64,000 nucleotides of DNA from HGM13006 sp963650135 (GTDB taxonomy: Bacteria; Bacillota; Clostridia; Oscillospirales; Oscillospiraceae), in the NCBI GenBank assembly GCA_963650135.1, contig CAVJLG010000025.1, positions 27,579 to 91,578 of the forward strand, written 5' to 3'. Shown piece after piece: positions 51,560 through 60,243 of the stretch (position 1 is its first letter; every line of letters begins with the position of its first letter). The notes under the pieces are model-generated. The model saw nothing but the letters and a program-made list of their open reading frames with translations, was not told the origin of the DNA and did not search any database. Both the position numbers and the translations under genes were made by a program.

Positions 51560-53893
51560 ATGAACACAAAACACCGATTTTATGGGCTTCTTCCATGCCT
51601 GATGCTGCTTTTGTGCAGCCTGTTCTTCACCGGTCAGGCCGCCGCTTACGATAGCTCTGACCTGACAATTCCGTCCTGTGCCACCGCCATTACATACGGC
51701 ACCTCCGGTGAAGGTCGCCCGCTGATGGCCTACCAGTTTGGCTCCGGCAAAAACGTCATGGTCCTGGGCTTTGAAATCCATGGCTATGAGGACAATTACA
51801 ACAAAGACGGCGGCGCGCTGGTCTATACCGCCGGACAGCTGATGAATCTTTTGGCGCAGAACCAGTCGATTCTGGAGGACTATGACTGGACCATTTATGT
51901 GCTCCCCTCCATGAATCCCGACGGTCTGATCTCCGGCTACACGAAAGATGGTCCCGGCCGGCTGACCACCAGCTATATCACCAGCAGCGGCAATCTGTCC
52001 TATTCCAAAGGCATCGACATGAACCGCAGCTTCCCCACCAACTGGGTTTCCTATACCTCCGCCCGGAACTTTAACGGTTCGGCCCCGCTGGCCTGCCGGG
52101 AATCTGCCGCGCTGGCAAAGTTTGTTCAGGACGTCAAGGGCAACGGCGTCAACATGTGCTTTGATGTACACGGCTGGTTCTCCCAGATTATCACCTCCAA
52201 CGGCTATGACAACGTGCTGTATAAAACCCTGAAATCCGCCTTCCCCAATAACACCTATAACAGCTGCCGCGGCGGGCAGGGCTATTTCACCGCCTACACC
52301 ACCTCTCTCGGCTACACCTCCTGCCTGTTTGAGTTTCCCTCGGACGTCTATAGCTTCCAGGGCTACCAGCGCAGCGGCTATTGTGAGAAGTTCAACAACT
52401 GTATTCTCACCATTGCCAAGTCCTATGGCACCTATGGTACCCGTGCTTATACCGTAACAGCCAGAACCTCCGGCGGCGGTTCCGGTACCATTTCCGGCGG
52501 CGGCGCCTATCGCCGTGGCACTACCGCAACGCTGACGGCCACACCGTCCAATGGCTCCGCCTTTACCGGCTGGTATGACGAGCAGGGGAATCTGCTCTCC
52601 AGTGACGCTACTTATTCCTTCACCGTAAACAGCAACATCACCGTCTATGCACAGTTCACCGCAACCCACTATGTAACCACCAAGACAAACGGCTCCGGCA
52701 CCGTATACGGCGGCGGCACCTATACTTCCGGCACTTTGGTCACCCTCACCGCCGAAGCATCCAGCGGCCACACCTTCCTCGGTTGGTATGACCGAAGCAA
52801 TCGGCTGCTTTCCACCAATCTCAGTTATTCCTTCACCCTTGTCGCCAACGTCACCGTCACCGCACAGTTTGGAACGGAGATTACCCTGGCATCTTCCCGC
52901 AGCGGCAGCGTCACCGGCGACGGCACCTATCCCGACGGCACCCAGGTGACCCTTACCGCGCAGCCCAACGCGGACCACGAATTCCAGGGCTGGTATAACA
53001 TTTACGGCGTGCTGCTCTCCCAGGATAGCTCCTACACCATCACCGCAGACGGGGCACAGACCGTGATTGGCATGTTCCAGGGCGATGTCTTCTATGATAT
53101 CACCGATCAGAGCTGGTACCTGGACGAGGCCATGGAGGCAGCAGAGCGCGGCATGGTAAAGGGCACCACCGACATCACCTTTAGTCCCGATGGGGCCATG
53201 ACCCGCGGGCAGGTCGTCACCATTTTGGCCCGTATGGAGCAGGCCGACACTGCATCCGCTCCCGTTTGCGCCTTCACCGATGTAGACCAGACCTACTACT
53301 ATGCCCCCGCCGTAAACTGGGCTTATGCCAATCAGATTGTTTGGGGCATTACCGAAACGCGGTTTGCCCCCGAAGAACCGGTTACCCGGCAGCAGCTGGT
53401 TACCATTCTGGTACGTTATCTCACGGAAGTCCGGGGCCTGACGCTGGAGCCCGCCGAGCTGACCTTTACGGATCAGGATCAGATCAGCAGCTATGCCTTG
53501 GAGTCCGTACAGAAGGCCGTCGCCATTGGCCTGATTCAGGGCTATCCGGACGGCAGCTTCCAGCCCAATAATCCGCTGCTCAGAAGTGAAGGCGTTGCCA
53601 TGCTAATTCGTGTGACGCACTACTTAGAGGAGCTTGCCCAGCAGCCCCAGGAGCCCGATCACGAAACGCCGCCTGAGGAGTCGCCGGAGGTATCTCCTGA
53701 TGTTTCCCCGGAGCCCAGTGCTTCTCCGGAGCCCAGCACTTCCCCAGAGCCTAGCGCTTCCCCGAACCCCTCAGAGGCTCCCAACTCCACCACCGAGCCT
53801 GAGGCAACCCCTACCCCCTCAGCCAGTACGGAAGCAACACCCGCTCCGTCCACCACTCCGGCTGACAACGCAGCGCCGGAACCGACCCATTAA
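51560..53893 (+). CDS. Secreted M14 zinc carboxypeptidase with InlB-like repeats and S-layer homology domains
   Basis: A 777-residue surface enzyme: signal peptide (to about 29, TGQAAAYD), M14 domain (about 45-290) with zinc motif FEIHGYED, VLPSMNPDGL, GIDMNRSFP, second zinc His in CFDVHGW and catalytic Glu in LFEFPS; three InlB-type repeats (about 295-505, each with G.GTV.GGGTY, TLTA and F.GWYD); two to three SLH repeats (about 510-695, ITFSPDGAMTRGQVV, GYPDGSFQPNNPLLR); and a Pro/Ser/Glu/Thr tail. SLH domains bind secondary cell-wall polymers, so it is anchored to the wall. Substrate is probably peptide or peptidoglycan stem peptide. Monocistronic. Confidence 0.93.
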   Translation: MNTKHRFYGLLPCLMLLLCSLFFTGQAAAYDSSDLTIPSCATAITYGTSGEGRPLMAYQFGSGKNVMVLGFEIHGYEDNYNKDGGALVYTAGQLMNLLAQNQSILEDYDWTIYVLPSMNPDGLISGYTKDGPGRLTTSYITSSGNLSYSKGIDMNRSFPTNWVSYTSARNFNGSAPLACRESAALAKFVQDVKGNGVNMCFDVHGWFSQIITSNGYDNVLYKTLKSAFPNNTYNSCRGGQGYFTAYTTSLGYTSCLFEFPSDVYSFQGYQRSGYCEKFNNCILTIAKSYGTYGTRAYTVTARTSGGGSGTISGGGAYRRGTTATLTATPSNGSAFTGWYDEQGNLLSSDATYSFTVNSNITVYAQFTATHYVTTKTNGSGTVYGGGTYTSGTLVTLTAEASSGHTFLGWYDRSNRLLSTNLSYSFTLVANVTVTAQFGTEITLASSRSGSVTGDGTYPDGTQVTLTAQPNADHEFQGWYNIYGVLLSQDSSYTITADGAQTVIGMFQGDVFYDITDQSWYLDEAMEAAERGMVKGTTDITFSPDGAMTRGQVVTILARMEQADTASAPVCAFTDVDQTYYYAPAVNWAYANQIVWGITETRFAPEEPVTRQQLVTILVRYLTEVRGLTLEPAELTFTDQDQISSYALESVQKAVAIGLIQGYPDGSFQPNNPLLRSEGVAMLIRVTHYLEELAQQPQEPDHETPPEESPEVSPDVSPEPSASPEPSTSPEPSASPNPSEAPNSTTEPEATPTPSASTEATPAPSTTPADNAAPEPTH

Positions 53894-53900
53894 CAGACAA

Positions 53901-53946
53901 AACGCACGGCATTTCTCCATTTGGAGTGATGCCGTGCGTATTTTTT
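53901..53946. terminator. Terminator between the M14 gene and the lipid kinase gene (convergent)
   Basis: ACGCACGGCAT/ATGCCGTGCGT with an inner CTCC/GGAG stem, then six T; it overlaps the stop of the minus-strand gene. Confidence 0.9.
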
Positions 53947-54853
53947 ATTCATTCCACGCCGCTGCCGGTCCGAAAAACCGCAGCTTTTGCGGCAGGACCC
54001 GTACCATCGTATCCTTGCTGTGAACCAATTCTCCATCGAGATTCACCGGCTCCGGTTCCGGGGTGATAATGCGCACCCACGGCACCCGATAGTGAGAAAT
54101 CAGCTTCGGATAATCGGCATACCGTCCCTTTTGATAGGCCGCAATCACCCGGGCCACCGTCAGCCGAGATACCTTTTTCACCAGCAGCACATCCAAGAGC
54201 CCATCCGTGCTGTCCGCCCCGGGCACCGGATGAAAGGAGCCCCCATACCAGCTGCCATTACAGACGCAGGCCAGGGTCATCGGCTCGTCCACCGGCGGAA
54301 TCTCCGGCAGCTCCACCCGGCAGGGCTTTACCACCCCGCGAATCAGGTTCACCACCACGCTGGCAAGATAGGCCCTGGGGCCCGACAGCAATGGCAACCG
54401 GCGATATCGGTCAATCTGCGTACCGATTCTGGCGTCAAACCCCACAGAGCATACGTTTACCGCAATGCAGCCTCCGGCATCCATCAAATCCAGGCGTTTT
54501 TCCATCACCCGCCGGAACTGCTCCACCTGATAAAAGGCCTCAGGATTGGGAAACTGTTTGATAAAATCGTTGCCGGAGCCCATGGGCATACAGGTCACCA
54601 ATAGATTCTCGAACTCCGCCGCACCGGCCACCACCTCATTGAGGGTTCCGTCACCGCCGCAGGCATAGAGCCGGATTTTCTGTCCGGATGCCCCCGCCGC
54701 CCGGGCCAGCTCCGTCAGTTCCCCCGGGGCACGGGATATTTGAACGCGATAGGGCTCGTTATTCGCCGCTGCGATCTGCTTTGCCGCCGCTTCCACTGCG
54801 GCTGTTGGGTCTTCTTTTCCCGCCGCTGGATTCACCAGGAACAGATGCTCCAT
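53945..54853 (-). CDS. Diacylglycerol kinase family lipid kinase (YegS/DgkB-like)
   Basis: A 302-residue cytoplasmic lipid kinase with the catalytic-domain pattern: HLFLVNPAAGK, YACGGDGTLNEVVAG (nucleotide-binding GGDGT) and CMPMGSGNDFIK; the C-terminal part has GWYGGSFHPVPGADSTDGLLDV-like lipid-binding strands (SWYGGSFHPVPGA, STDGLLDVLLV). It phosphorylates diacylglycerol or a related lipid. It follows the MATE gene by 12 bases on the same strand and is probably co-transcribed. Confidence 0.93.
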   Translation of the reverse strand: MEHLFLVNPAAGKEDPTAAVEAAAKQIAAANNEPYRVQISRAPGELTELARAAGASGQKIRLYACGGDGTLNEVVAGAAEFENLLVTCMPMGSGNDFIKQFPNPEAFYQVEQFRRVMEKRLDLMDAGGCIAVNVCSVGFDARIGTQIDRYRRLPLLSGPRAYLASVVVNLIRGVVKPCRVELPEIPPVDEPMTLACVCNGSWYGGSFHPVPGADSTDGLLDVLLVKKVSRLTVARVIAAYQKGRYADYPKLISHYRVPWVRIITPEPEPVNLDGELVHSKDTMVRVLPQKLRFFGPAAAWNE

Positions 54854-54865
54854 ATCTTTCTCTCC

Positions 54866-56230
54866 TCACGCCTCCGTCTGCCGCCCCAGGGGCCGATAGA
54901 CGGTAAAATACATGGTTCCAAAGCAGGCAATGCCGCCCACTACATTAGAGATTGCCTCTGCCCAGAATACGCCGCTGACGCCGAAATAGCTGAGCTTCGG
55001 CAGCAAAACCGTCAGAGGTACCACAATAATCACCTTGCGGAAAATGGAGAAAAACACCGCCTGCTTGCTTCTTCCCAGGGATACAAAGGTGCTCTGCCCC
55101 GCAAATTGCAGCGCCATCATAAAGAACGTGGCAAAATAAATGCCCAAAGCCGGAACCGCCGTTTGCACCAGATGATCCTCGCTGTTAAAAATGCGAATCA
55201 ACGGCTCGGGAATCACACGAATGACGCACCAAACCAGCAGCGAATACGCCAGCGCGCACACGGAAATAAACCGAATGCCCTGCCGGACCCGCTGCATTTT
55301 CCTTGCGCCATAGTTAAAGCCCAGCACCGGCTCTGCTGCCCCGGTAAGGCCCTGCACCGGCATAGACACCACCTCGCGGATGGAGCTGAGCACCGTCATC
55401 ACGCCCACATACAAATCGCCGCCATAGCTGCTGAGCACCGAATTGCACACCACCTGCACCGCAGAATTGGTAAACGCCATCACAAAGCCGGAAAAACCCA
55501 GGGTTAAAATTCGCCCCGTCCGCCTGGCGTCCAGCTTCAAATGCGCCCATTTCAGCCGCAGCTGGGCCCGCTTTCCGGTTAGAAACTGCATCACCCACAG
55601 GGCCGATACCGCCTGAGAAATCACCGTGGCCGTAGCGGCCCCCTTGACGCCCCAGCCCAGCACGAAGATAAAGATGGGGTCCAGCACAATGTTCAGCACC
55701 GCGCCCACCAGCGTGGTCACCATGACGGTCCGTGCAAAGCCCTGGGCGTTGATAAAGTTGTTCATGCCAAGGGAGATCAGCACAAACACGTTGCCCGCCA
55801 AATAGATCCTGCCATAGTCCATGGCATAACCGATGGTGTCATTACTGGCCCCAAACGCCATAAGAATTGGCCGCAGAAACGCCTCGCCCAGGAACGTAAG
55901 TACCACCGCAAAGATCATCAGCAGCGTAAAGGAGTTGCCCATGATCCGTTCGGCTTCCAGGAGGTCGCCCTTGCCCCGCTCAATGGAGCACAGCGGGCCG
56001 CCGCCCATGCCGGAAAGCCGTGCAAAGGCCATGACAATGGAAATCACCGGCAGGCACAGCCCCAGTCCCGTCAATGCCAGCGCACCGGCCCCGGGAATAT
56101 GACCGATATACATCCGATCTACAATATTATAAAGAATGTTAATCAGCTGGGCCAGGGTGATGGGAATGGACATCCGGACAATGTTTTTCCACACACTGCC
56201 CTGGCTGAAATCCGTATTAGGTGCCGCCAA
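54866..56230 (-). CDS. MATE family efflux transporter
   Basis: A 454-residue MATE protein with 12 helices; NILYNIVDRMYIGHIPGAGALALTGLGL is the typical first repeat, and VLNIVLDPIFIFVLGWGVKGAATATVISQ the mid-protein block (quoted in part: LDPIFIF, GVKGAA). It exports drugs or metabolites using Na+ or H+. The TTG at 56230 with GAGG upstream is chosen because a good promoter -10 box (56270-56275) lies inside the longer open frame, which therefore cannot be fully translated. Confidence 0.92.
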   Translation of the reverse strand: MAAPNTDFSQGSVWKNIVRMSIPITLAQLINILYNIVDRMYIGHIPGAGALALTGLGLCLPVISIVMAFARLSGMGGGPLCSIERGKGDLLEAERIMGNSFTLLMIFAVVLTFLGEAFLRPILMAFGASNDTIGYAMDYGRIYLAGNVFVLISLGMNNFINAQGFARTVMVTTLVGAVLNIVLDPIFIFVLGWGVKGAATATVISQAVSALWVMQFLTGKRAQLRLKWAHLKLDARRTGRILTLGFSGFVMAFTNSAVQVVCNSVLSSYGGDLYVGVMTVLSSIREVVSMPVQGLTGAAEPVLGFNYGARKMQRVRQGIRFISVCALAYSLLVWCVIRVIPEPLIRIFNSEDHLVQTAVPALGIYFATFFMMALQFAGQSTFVSLGRSKQAVFFSIFRKVIIVVPLTVLLPKLSYFGVSGVFWAEAISNVVGGIACFGTMYFTVYRPLGRQTEA

Positions 56231-56269
56231 CGCTTTTCGCCTCTTTACATGAAAATTACAGACGGAACT

Positions 56270-56298
56270 ATTATATGGGATATGCGGCAAAAAAGCAA
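56270..56298 (-). promoter_or_regulatory. Promoter of the MATE/lipid kinase operon
   Basis: On the minus strand TTGCTT, 17-base spacer, TATAAT. Confidence 0.75.
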
Positions 56299-56324
56299 CG
56301 TTCCTGTCGAAATCTCCGATTTCC

Positions 56325-56353
56325 TTGACATCCCAGGCTGTTTGCGCTATACT
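56325..56353 (+). promoter_or_regulatory. Promoter of the acyl-CoA ligase gene
   Basis: TTGACA, 17-base spacer, TATACT, 59 bases before the ATG at 56413. Confidence 0.82.
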
Positions 56354-56412
56354 TACTTTTACATTCTAAACCGTTATCACATAAAAGCGTTTATTAGAAA
56401 GGATGCCTTGTT

Positions 56413-58065
56413 ATGCCCATCACCGATCTGCTGGAGCGGAACGCCAAGCTCTATGGCCCCGAAACCGCTCTGGTTGAAATCAACCCCGAAATTCAGGAAA
56501 AGCGCCGCCTCACCTGGAAGGACTATGACCTGATTATGCCTGCCCCCACCACTGCCTATCGCCGTGAAATCACTTGGCAGGTGTTTGACGAGAAGGCAAA
56601 TCGGGTGGCCAATATGCTGCTGGATCGGGGCATCGGCAAGGGCAATAAGGTCGCCATTCTGCTGATGAACTGCCTGGAGTTTCTGCCCATCTATTTTGGT
56701 ATTTTGAAGACCGGCGCGGTGGTGGTGCCCATGAACTTCCGCTTCTCCGCCGAGGAAATCCGCTACTGCACAGTGCTGTCTGACACCGATGTGCTGCTGT
56801 TTGGCCCGGAATTCATCGGCCGTATGGAGGAAATCGCCGACGAATTGGGCGAAAAGCGGCTGCTGATGTATGTGGGCGCCGGGGTATGTCCCACCTTTGC
56901 CGAGGACTACGACCACCAGGTGGTGAATTTCTCCTCCTCTGCGCCGCTGGTGCGGATTGAGGACGAAGACGACGCCGCCATTTACTTCTCCTCCGGTACC
57001 ACCGGCTTCCCCAAGGCCATTCTCCACAACCACGAAAGCCTAATGCAGGCCGCCCGGATGGAGCAGAAGCACCACGCCACCACCCGTGACGATTGCTTCC
57101 TGCTGATTCCGCCGCTGTACCATACCGGCGCAAAAATGCACTGGTTCGGCAGTCTGTTTTCCGGCTCCAAGGCGGTCCTTTTGAAGGGCACCACACCGGA
57201 AGCCATTCTCTCCGCCGTTTCTCAGGAGCACTGCACCATCGTCTGGCTGCTGGTGCCCTGGGCGCAGGACCTTCTGGATGCGCTGGATCGGGGCGACATT
57301 CATCTGGAAGACTACGAAACCAGTCAGTGGCGGCTGATGCACATTGGTGCCCAGCCGGTGCCCCCGGTTTTGATTCAGCGCTGGCTGTCCTATTTCCCCA
57401 ATCACAAATACGACACCAACTACGGCCTGTCGGAATCCACCGGCCCGGGCTGCGTCCATCTGGGTATGGAGAATATCCACAAGGTCGGCGCCATCGGTAT
57501 CCCCGGCTATGGCTGGCAGTGCAAGATTCTGGCGGAGGACGGCTCCGGCGAGGTGGCTCAGGGCGCGGTAGGCGAGCTGTGCGTCAAGGGCCCCGGCATC
57601 ATGACCTGCTATTATAACGACCCCGAAGCCACGGCCCAGGTGCTCACCCCCGACGGCTGGCTGAAAACCGGCGATATGGCCATGCAGGACGCCGACGGCT
57701 TCTACTATCTGGTGGACCGAAAGAAAGACGTAATTATCTCCGGCGGCGAGAACATCTACCCCGTGCAGATCGAGGACTTCCTCCGCACCAATCCCGCCAT
57801 TAAGGACGCCGCCGTGATCGGCATGCCCGACAAGCGGTTGGGTGAAATCACTGCCGCCATCATCGAGTGCAAGCCCGGTTGCAGCCTGACGGAGGAAAAT
57901 GTCAATCATTTCTGTCTGGAGCTGCCACGCTACAAGCGTCCCAAACGGATCATCTTCGCCCCCGTGCCTCGAAATGCCACCGGAAAAATCGAAAAGCCAA
58001 AGCTTCGTGAAATCTACTGCGTGGAGCACCTGGTGGCCGCCCAAAACGGCATTGTTATGGAATAA
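56413..58065 (+). CDS. AMP-forming acyl-CoA ligase
   Basis: A 550-residue ANL-superfamily enzyme activating a carboxylic acid to acyl-AMP and then acyl-CoA. Motifs: AIYFSSGTTGFPKAI (P-loop A3), NYGLSESTG (A5), DGWLKTGDMAMQDADGFYYLVDRKKDVIISGGENI, quoted as GWLKTGD (A7), DRKKDVIISGGENI (A8), and the C-terminal catalytic Lys in NATGKIEKPKL (A10). The substrate pocket cannot be read to a compound; medium-chain, aromatic or bile-acid-type acids are possible. Divergent from the MATE gene and convergent with a solute-binding lipoprotein. Single gene. Confidence 0.92.
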   Translation: MPITDLLERNAKLYGPETALVEINPEIQEKRRLTWKDYDLIMPAPTTAYRREITWQVFDEKANRVANMLLDRGIGKGNKVAILLMNCLEFLPIYFGILKTGAVVVPMNFRFSAEEIRYCTVLSDTDVLLFGPEFIGRMEEIADELGEKRLLMYVGAGVCPTFAEDYDHQVVNFSSSAPLVRIEDEDDAAIYFSSGTTGFPKAILHNHESLMQAARMEQKHHATTRDDCFLLIPPLYHTGAKMHWFGSLFSGSKAVLLKGTTPEAILSAVSQEHCTIVWLLVPWAQDLLDALDRGDIHLEDYETSQWRLMHIGAQPVPPVLIQRWLSYFPNHKYDTNYGLSESTGPGCVHLGMENIHKVGAIGIPGYGWQCKILAEDGSGEVAQGAVGELCVKGPGIMTCYYNDPEATAQVLTPDGWLKTGDMAMQDADGFYYLVDRKKDVIISGGENIYPVQIEDFLRTNPAIKDAAVIGMPDKRLGEITAAIIECKPGCSLTEENVNHFCLELPRYKRPKRIIFAPVPRNATGKIEKPKLREIYCVEHLVAAQNGIVME

Positions 58066-58069
58066 AAAA

Positions 58070-58110
58070 GGCCTTCCATCCGGCGCATTTTGTCCGGATG
58101 GAAGGTTTTA
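58070..58110 (+). terminator. Terminator after the acyl-CoA ligase gene
   Basis: A perfect 12-bp stem CCTTCCATCCGG/CCGGATGGAAGG, then TTTT. Confidence 0.9.
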
Positions 58111-58118
58111 TTTCGCAC

Positions 58119-58158
58119 AAAAGAGCCTGCTGCCGATGATGGCAACAGGCTCTTTTTT
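58119..58158. terminator. Second terminator between convergent genes
   Basis: AAGAGCCTG-C-TGCC pairs with GGCA-A-CAGGCTCTT, followed by TTTTTT on the plus strand and a shorter T run on the minus strand. Confidence 0.85.
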
Positions 58159-58180
58159 GATTGGTTAAATGCGCCGGATT

Positions 58181-59971
58181 TTACCGAGCCAGGTAACGGT
58201 CATAGGCATCCTGCTTGAGCTGGATGCAATCCTCAATGCCCATTTCCTCCAGCTTCTCAACGAAGGAATCCCACTCGTCCATGCTCTTTGCACCAGTGAT
58301 GAACTGTGCAATCTGCTCCTGGAGGTAGGTGTTGATGTCGGAGTAGATGGAAGAGTGCTCGTCAGCCTCGTCAGCGGTCAGAGCAGCAGCAGAGGGATAG
58401 GTGTTCGCGTCGTCGCGGTTGTAATCCCAGATGTCGCGTGCTTCCAGACCAGCCTCGGTGTAGGTGCTGCGGGTCTTGGTGATGTCGTTGATCCGGTTCA
58501 CGGAGTCGGTGGAGTACATGAACTGGGTGTCCATCAGGCTCAGGCCGTCGGGGTTGTTGGTAACCAGCTCGGTGATGTAGGGCTGGCCGTTCTCGTCGAA
58601 CTCAAAGCTCTGGCCCTCGATGCCATAGTTGGCAAGGAGTACGCCGTCCTCGGTGTACCAGAAGTCGCACCACTTCATGGCCAGCTCGGGGTTCTCGCAG
58701 GCGGTGGTGATGGTGATGCCCATCTTGCCCACGATGCTGTCCTCGTTGGCGTTGTGCAGTACGTCGTCCTCGTTCTTACGGGCGTCGTAGCAGGCAATCA
58801 ACTGGCCGTTGGGATCCGCATCAGTGAGGGTGGACTGGAACATGCCGATCATGCCCACGCCGTTGAAGAAGATACCGGTGCGGCCGGTGGAAACGTTGGT
58901 GCTGTATACGTCACCCATGGGGTTGGCGTTGTCCTGAATGAAGGTCTTGGAGATGAGGCCCTTGTCCATCCAATCACGGATCAACTCGACATACTCCTTG
59001 TAGCCCTCCTCCAGAGGACCATACTTAACCTCGCCGTCCTCGACATAGTAGGGGTAAGCGGAGCCCATCATGGACTGGAAGGTAGCGGTAATGCCAAAGC
59101 CGGAAGCCAGGAAGTTGCCAGAGGGAACCATGTCGGAAGGCATCATCAGAGGCTCCTCTGCGCCCTTCTCGTTCTTAAATGCAGTCAGGACGTTTTCCCA
59201 CTCGTCATAGGTCTTGGGGTTCTCCAGGCCCAGATCCTCCAGCCAGTCGCCGCGAATCCAGGCACCCTCGGTGGTGCCCTGCTTCTCGGAGTTGAAGGTA
59301 TAGAAGGCTACAATGTTGCCCTCGTCGGTGGTGATGGTCTTAATGATGCTGGGATCGGAGTTGATGATGTTCTGATAGTTGGGTGCATACTCGGCAATGT
59401 CGTCTGCCAGGTTGATGGCGAAATCGGACTCAACTGCCAGGTCGTTGCCGCCGGTGTAGTCCATGCCGTTGACCAGGTCGGGATAGTCGCCGCCAGCCAG
59501 CATCAGGTTGAACTTCTCGGCATTGGTCTCGGCGGACTGCTCCAGGAACTCAATGTGTACGCCGGTGAACTCCTCGGCCTTCTGGAAGACGGGATGGTCT
59601 GCCATGCCGTTGGAGAACAGGGTGCCCACGTTGCCGGGAACGGACAGCCACAGAGAGAAGGTGTCGCCGTCGGTGGTCAGGGGAAGGCCGGTGGTCTTCG
59701 CGCCAACACCATACTCGCTGTCATAGGAATACAGGTGCAGGCTGGGATCGTTTGCGTCAGCAGGATCTTCCTCTTCGGTAGAATCCTCCTTAGGGGTGGA
59801 GAGGTCCAGGGTAGAACCGATGTCCTGTGCCCGTGCCTCACCCTTAGACTCCTCGGTAGGAGCCGCAGCAGTCTCTGCAGCGCTGGTGGTGGCGTCGCTT
59901 CCGCCGCAGCCGGCCAGCAGGCCCAGCAGCATGGCAGCGCTCAGTAGTGCAGTCAGCACACGTTTTGTCAT
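58181..59971 (-). CDS. Extracellular solute-binding lipoprotein (family 1, LipO-like), orphan
   Basis: A 596-residue lipoprotein (MTKRVLTALLSAAMLLGLLAGCGG, lipobox LAGC) of the same family as those at 35681, 43969 and 49544. It shows FTGVHIEFLEQSAETNAEKFNLMLAGGDYPDLV (in part: GVHIEFLEQS, LMLAGGDYPDL), WIRGDWLEDLGLENPKTYDEW, and the C-terminal QFITGAKSMDEWDSF and KQDAYDRYLAR. GGAGG is 8 bases before the ATG. It has its own promoter and terminator; no permease or ATPase is adjacent. The acyl-CoA ligase is its convergent neighbour. Confidence 0.88.
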   Translation of the reverse strand: MTKRVLTALLSAAMLLGLLAGCGGSDATTSAAETAAAPTEESKGEARAQDIGSTLDLSTPKEDSTEEEDPADANDPSLHLYSYDSEYGVGAKTTGLPLTTDGDTFSLWLSVPGNVGTLFSNGMADHPVFQKAEEFTGVHIEFLEQSAETNAEKFNLMLAGGDYPDLVNGMDYTGGNDLAVESDFAINLADDIAEYAPNYQNIINSDPSIIKTITTDEGNIVAFYTFNSEKQGTTEGAWIRGDWLEDLGLENPKTYDEWENVLTAFKNEKGAEEPLMMPSDMVPSGNFLASGFGITATFQSMMGSAYPYYVEDGEVKYGPLEEGYKEYVELIRDWMDKGLISKTFIQDNANPMGDVYSTNVSTGRTGIFFNGVGMIGMFQSTLTDADPNGQLIACYDARKNEDDVLHNANEDSIVGKMGITITTACENPELAMKWCDFWYTEDGVLLANYGIEGQSFEFDENGQPYITELVTNNPDGLSLMDTQFMYSTDSVNRINDITKTRSTYTEAGLEARDIWDYNRDDANTYPSAAALTADEADEHSSIYSDINTYLQEQIAQFITGAKSMDEWDSFVEKLEEMGIEDCIQLKQDAYDRYLAR

Positions 59972-60024
59972 TTTGCGTATCCTCCATTACAATTTTTGCG
60001 CTCTGCGCATGATTTTACTTCGAT

Positions 60025-60054
60025 ATTATAGCAAAAAATGATACCTTTTGTCAT
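60025..60054 (-). promoter_or_regulatory. Promoter of the solute-binding protein gene at 58181
   Basis: On the minus strand ATGACA, 18-base spacer ending in TGC, TATAAT. Confidence 0.65.
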
Positions 60055-60189
60055 TCGACAACTTGCAAAAGAATCTTCTTGTAATAGGAAAAATTTCTAC
60101 ACCAAATCGCACAAATTGAACAGAAATATCAAAACCGTGTTGCTTTTCGTGTAGATTCCGTGAAGTTGCCGTGTAATTGTTGCAGTTAT

Positions 60190-60225
60190 ATAAACTGCCC
60201 GAGCTGATACAGCCCGGGCAGCATA
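60190..60225 (-). terminator. Terminator-like hairpin after the coiled-coil membrane protein gene
   Basis: CTGCCCGGGCT/AGCTCGGGCAG on the minus strand followed by TTTATAT. Bases 60055-60190 upstream of it hold nothing that I recognise. Confidence 0.65.
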
Positions 60226-60243
60226 GATAAGCAGTAAAATTGC

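Noticed and set aside
53659..53868. Repetitive antisense frame opposite the Pro/Ser/Glu tail of the M14 protein
   Set aside because: It arises only from the low-complexity codons of the sense tail.
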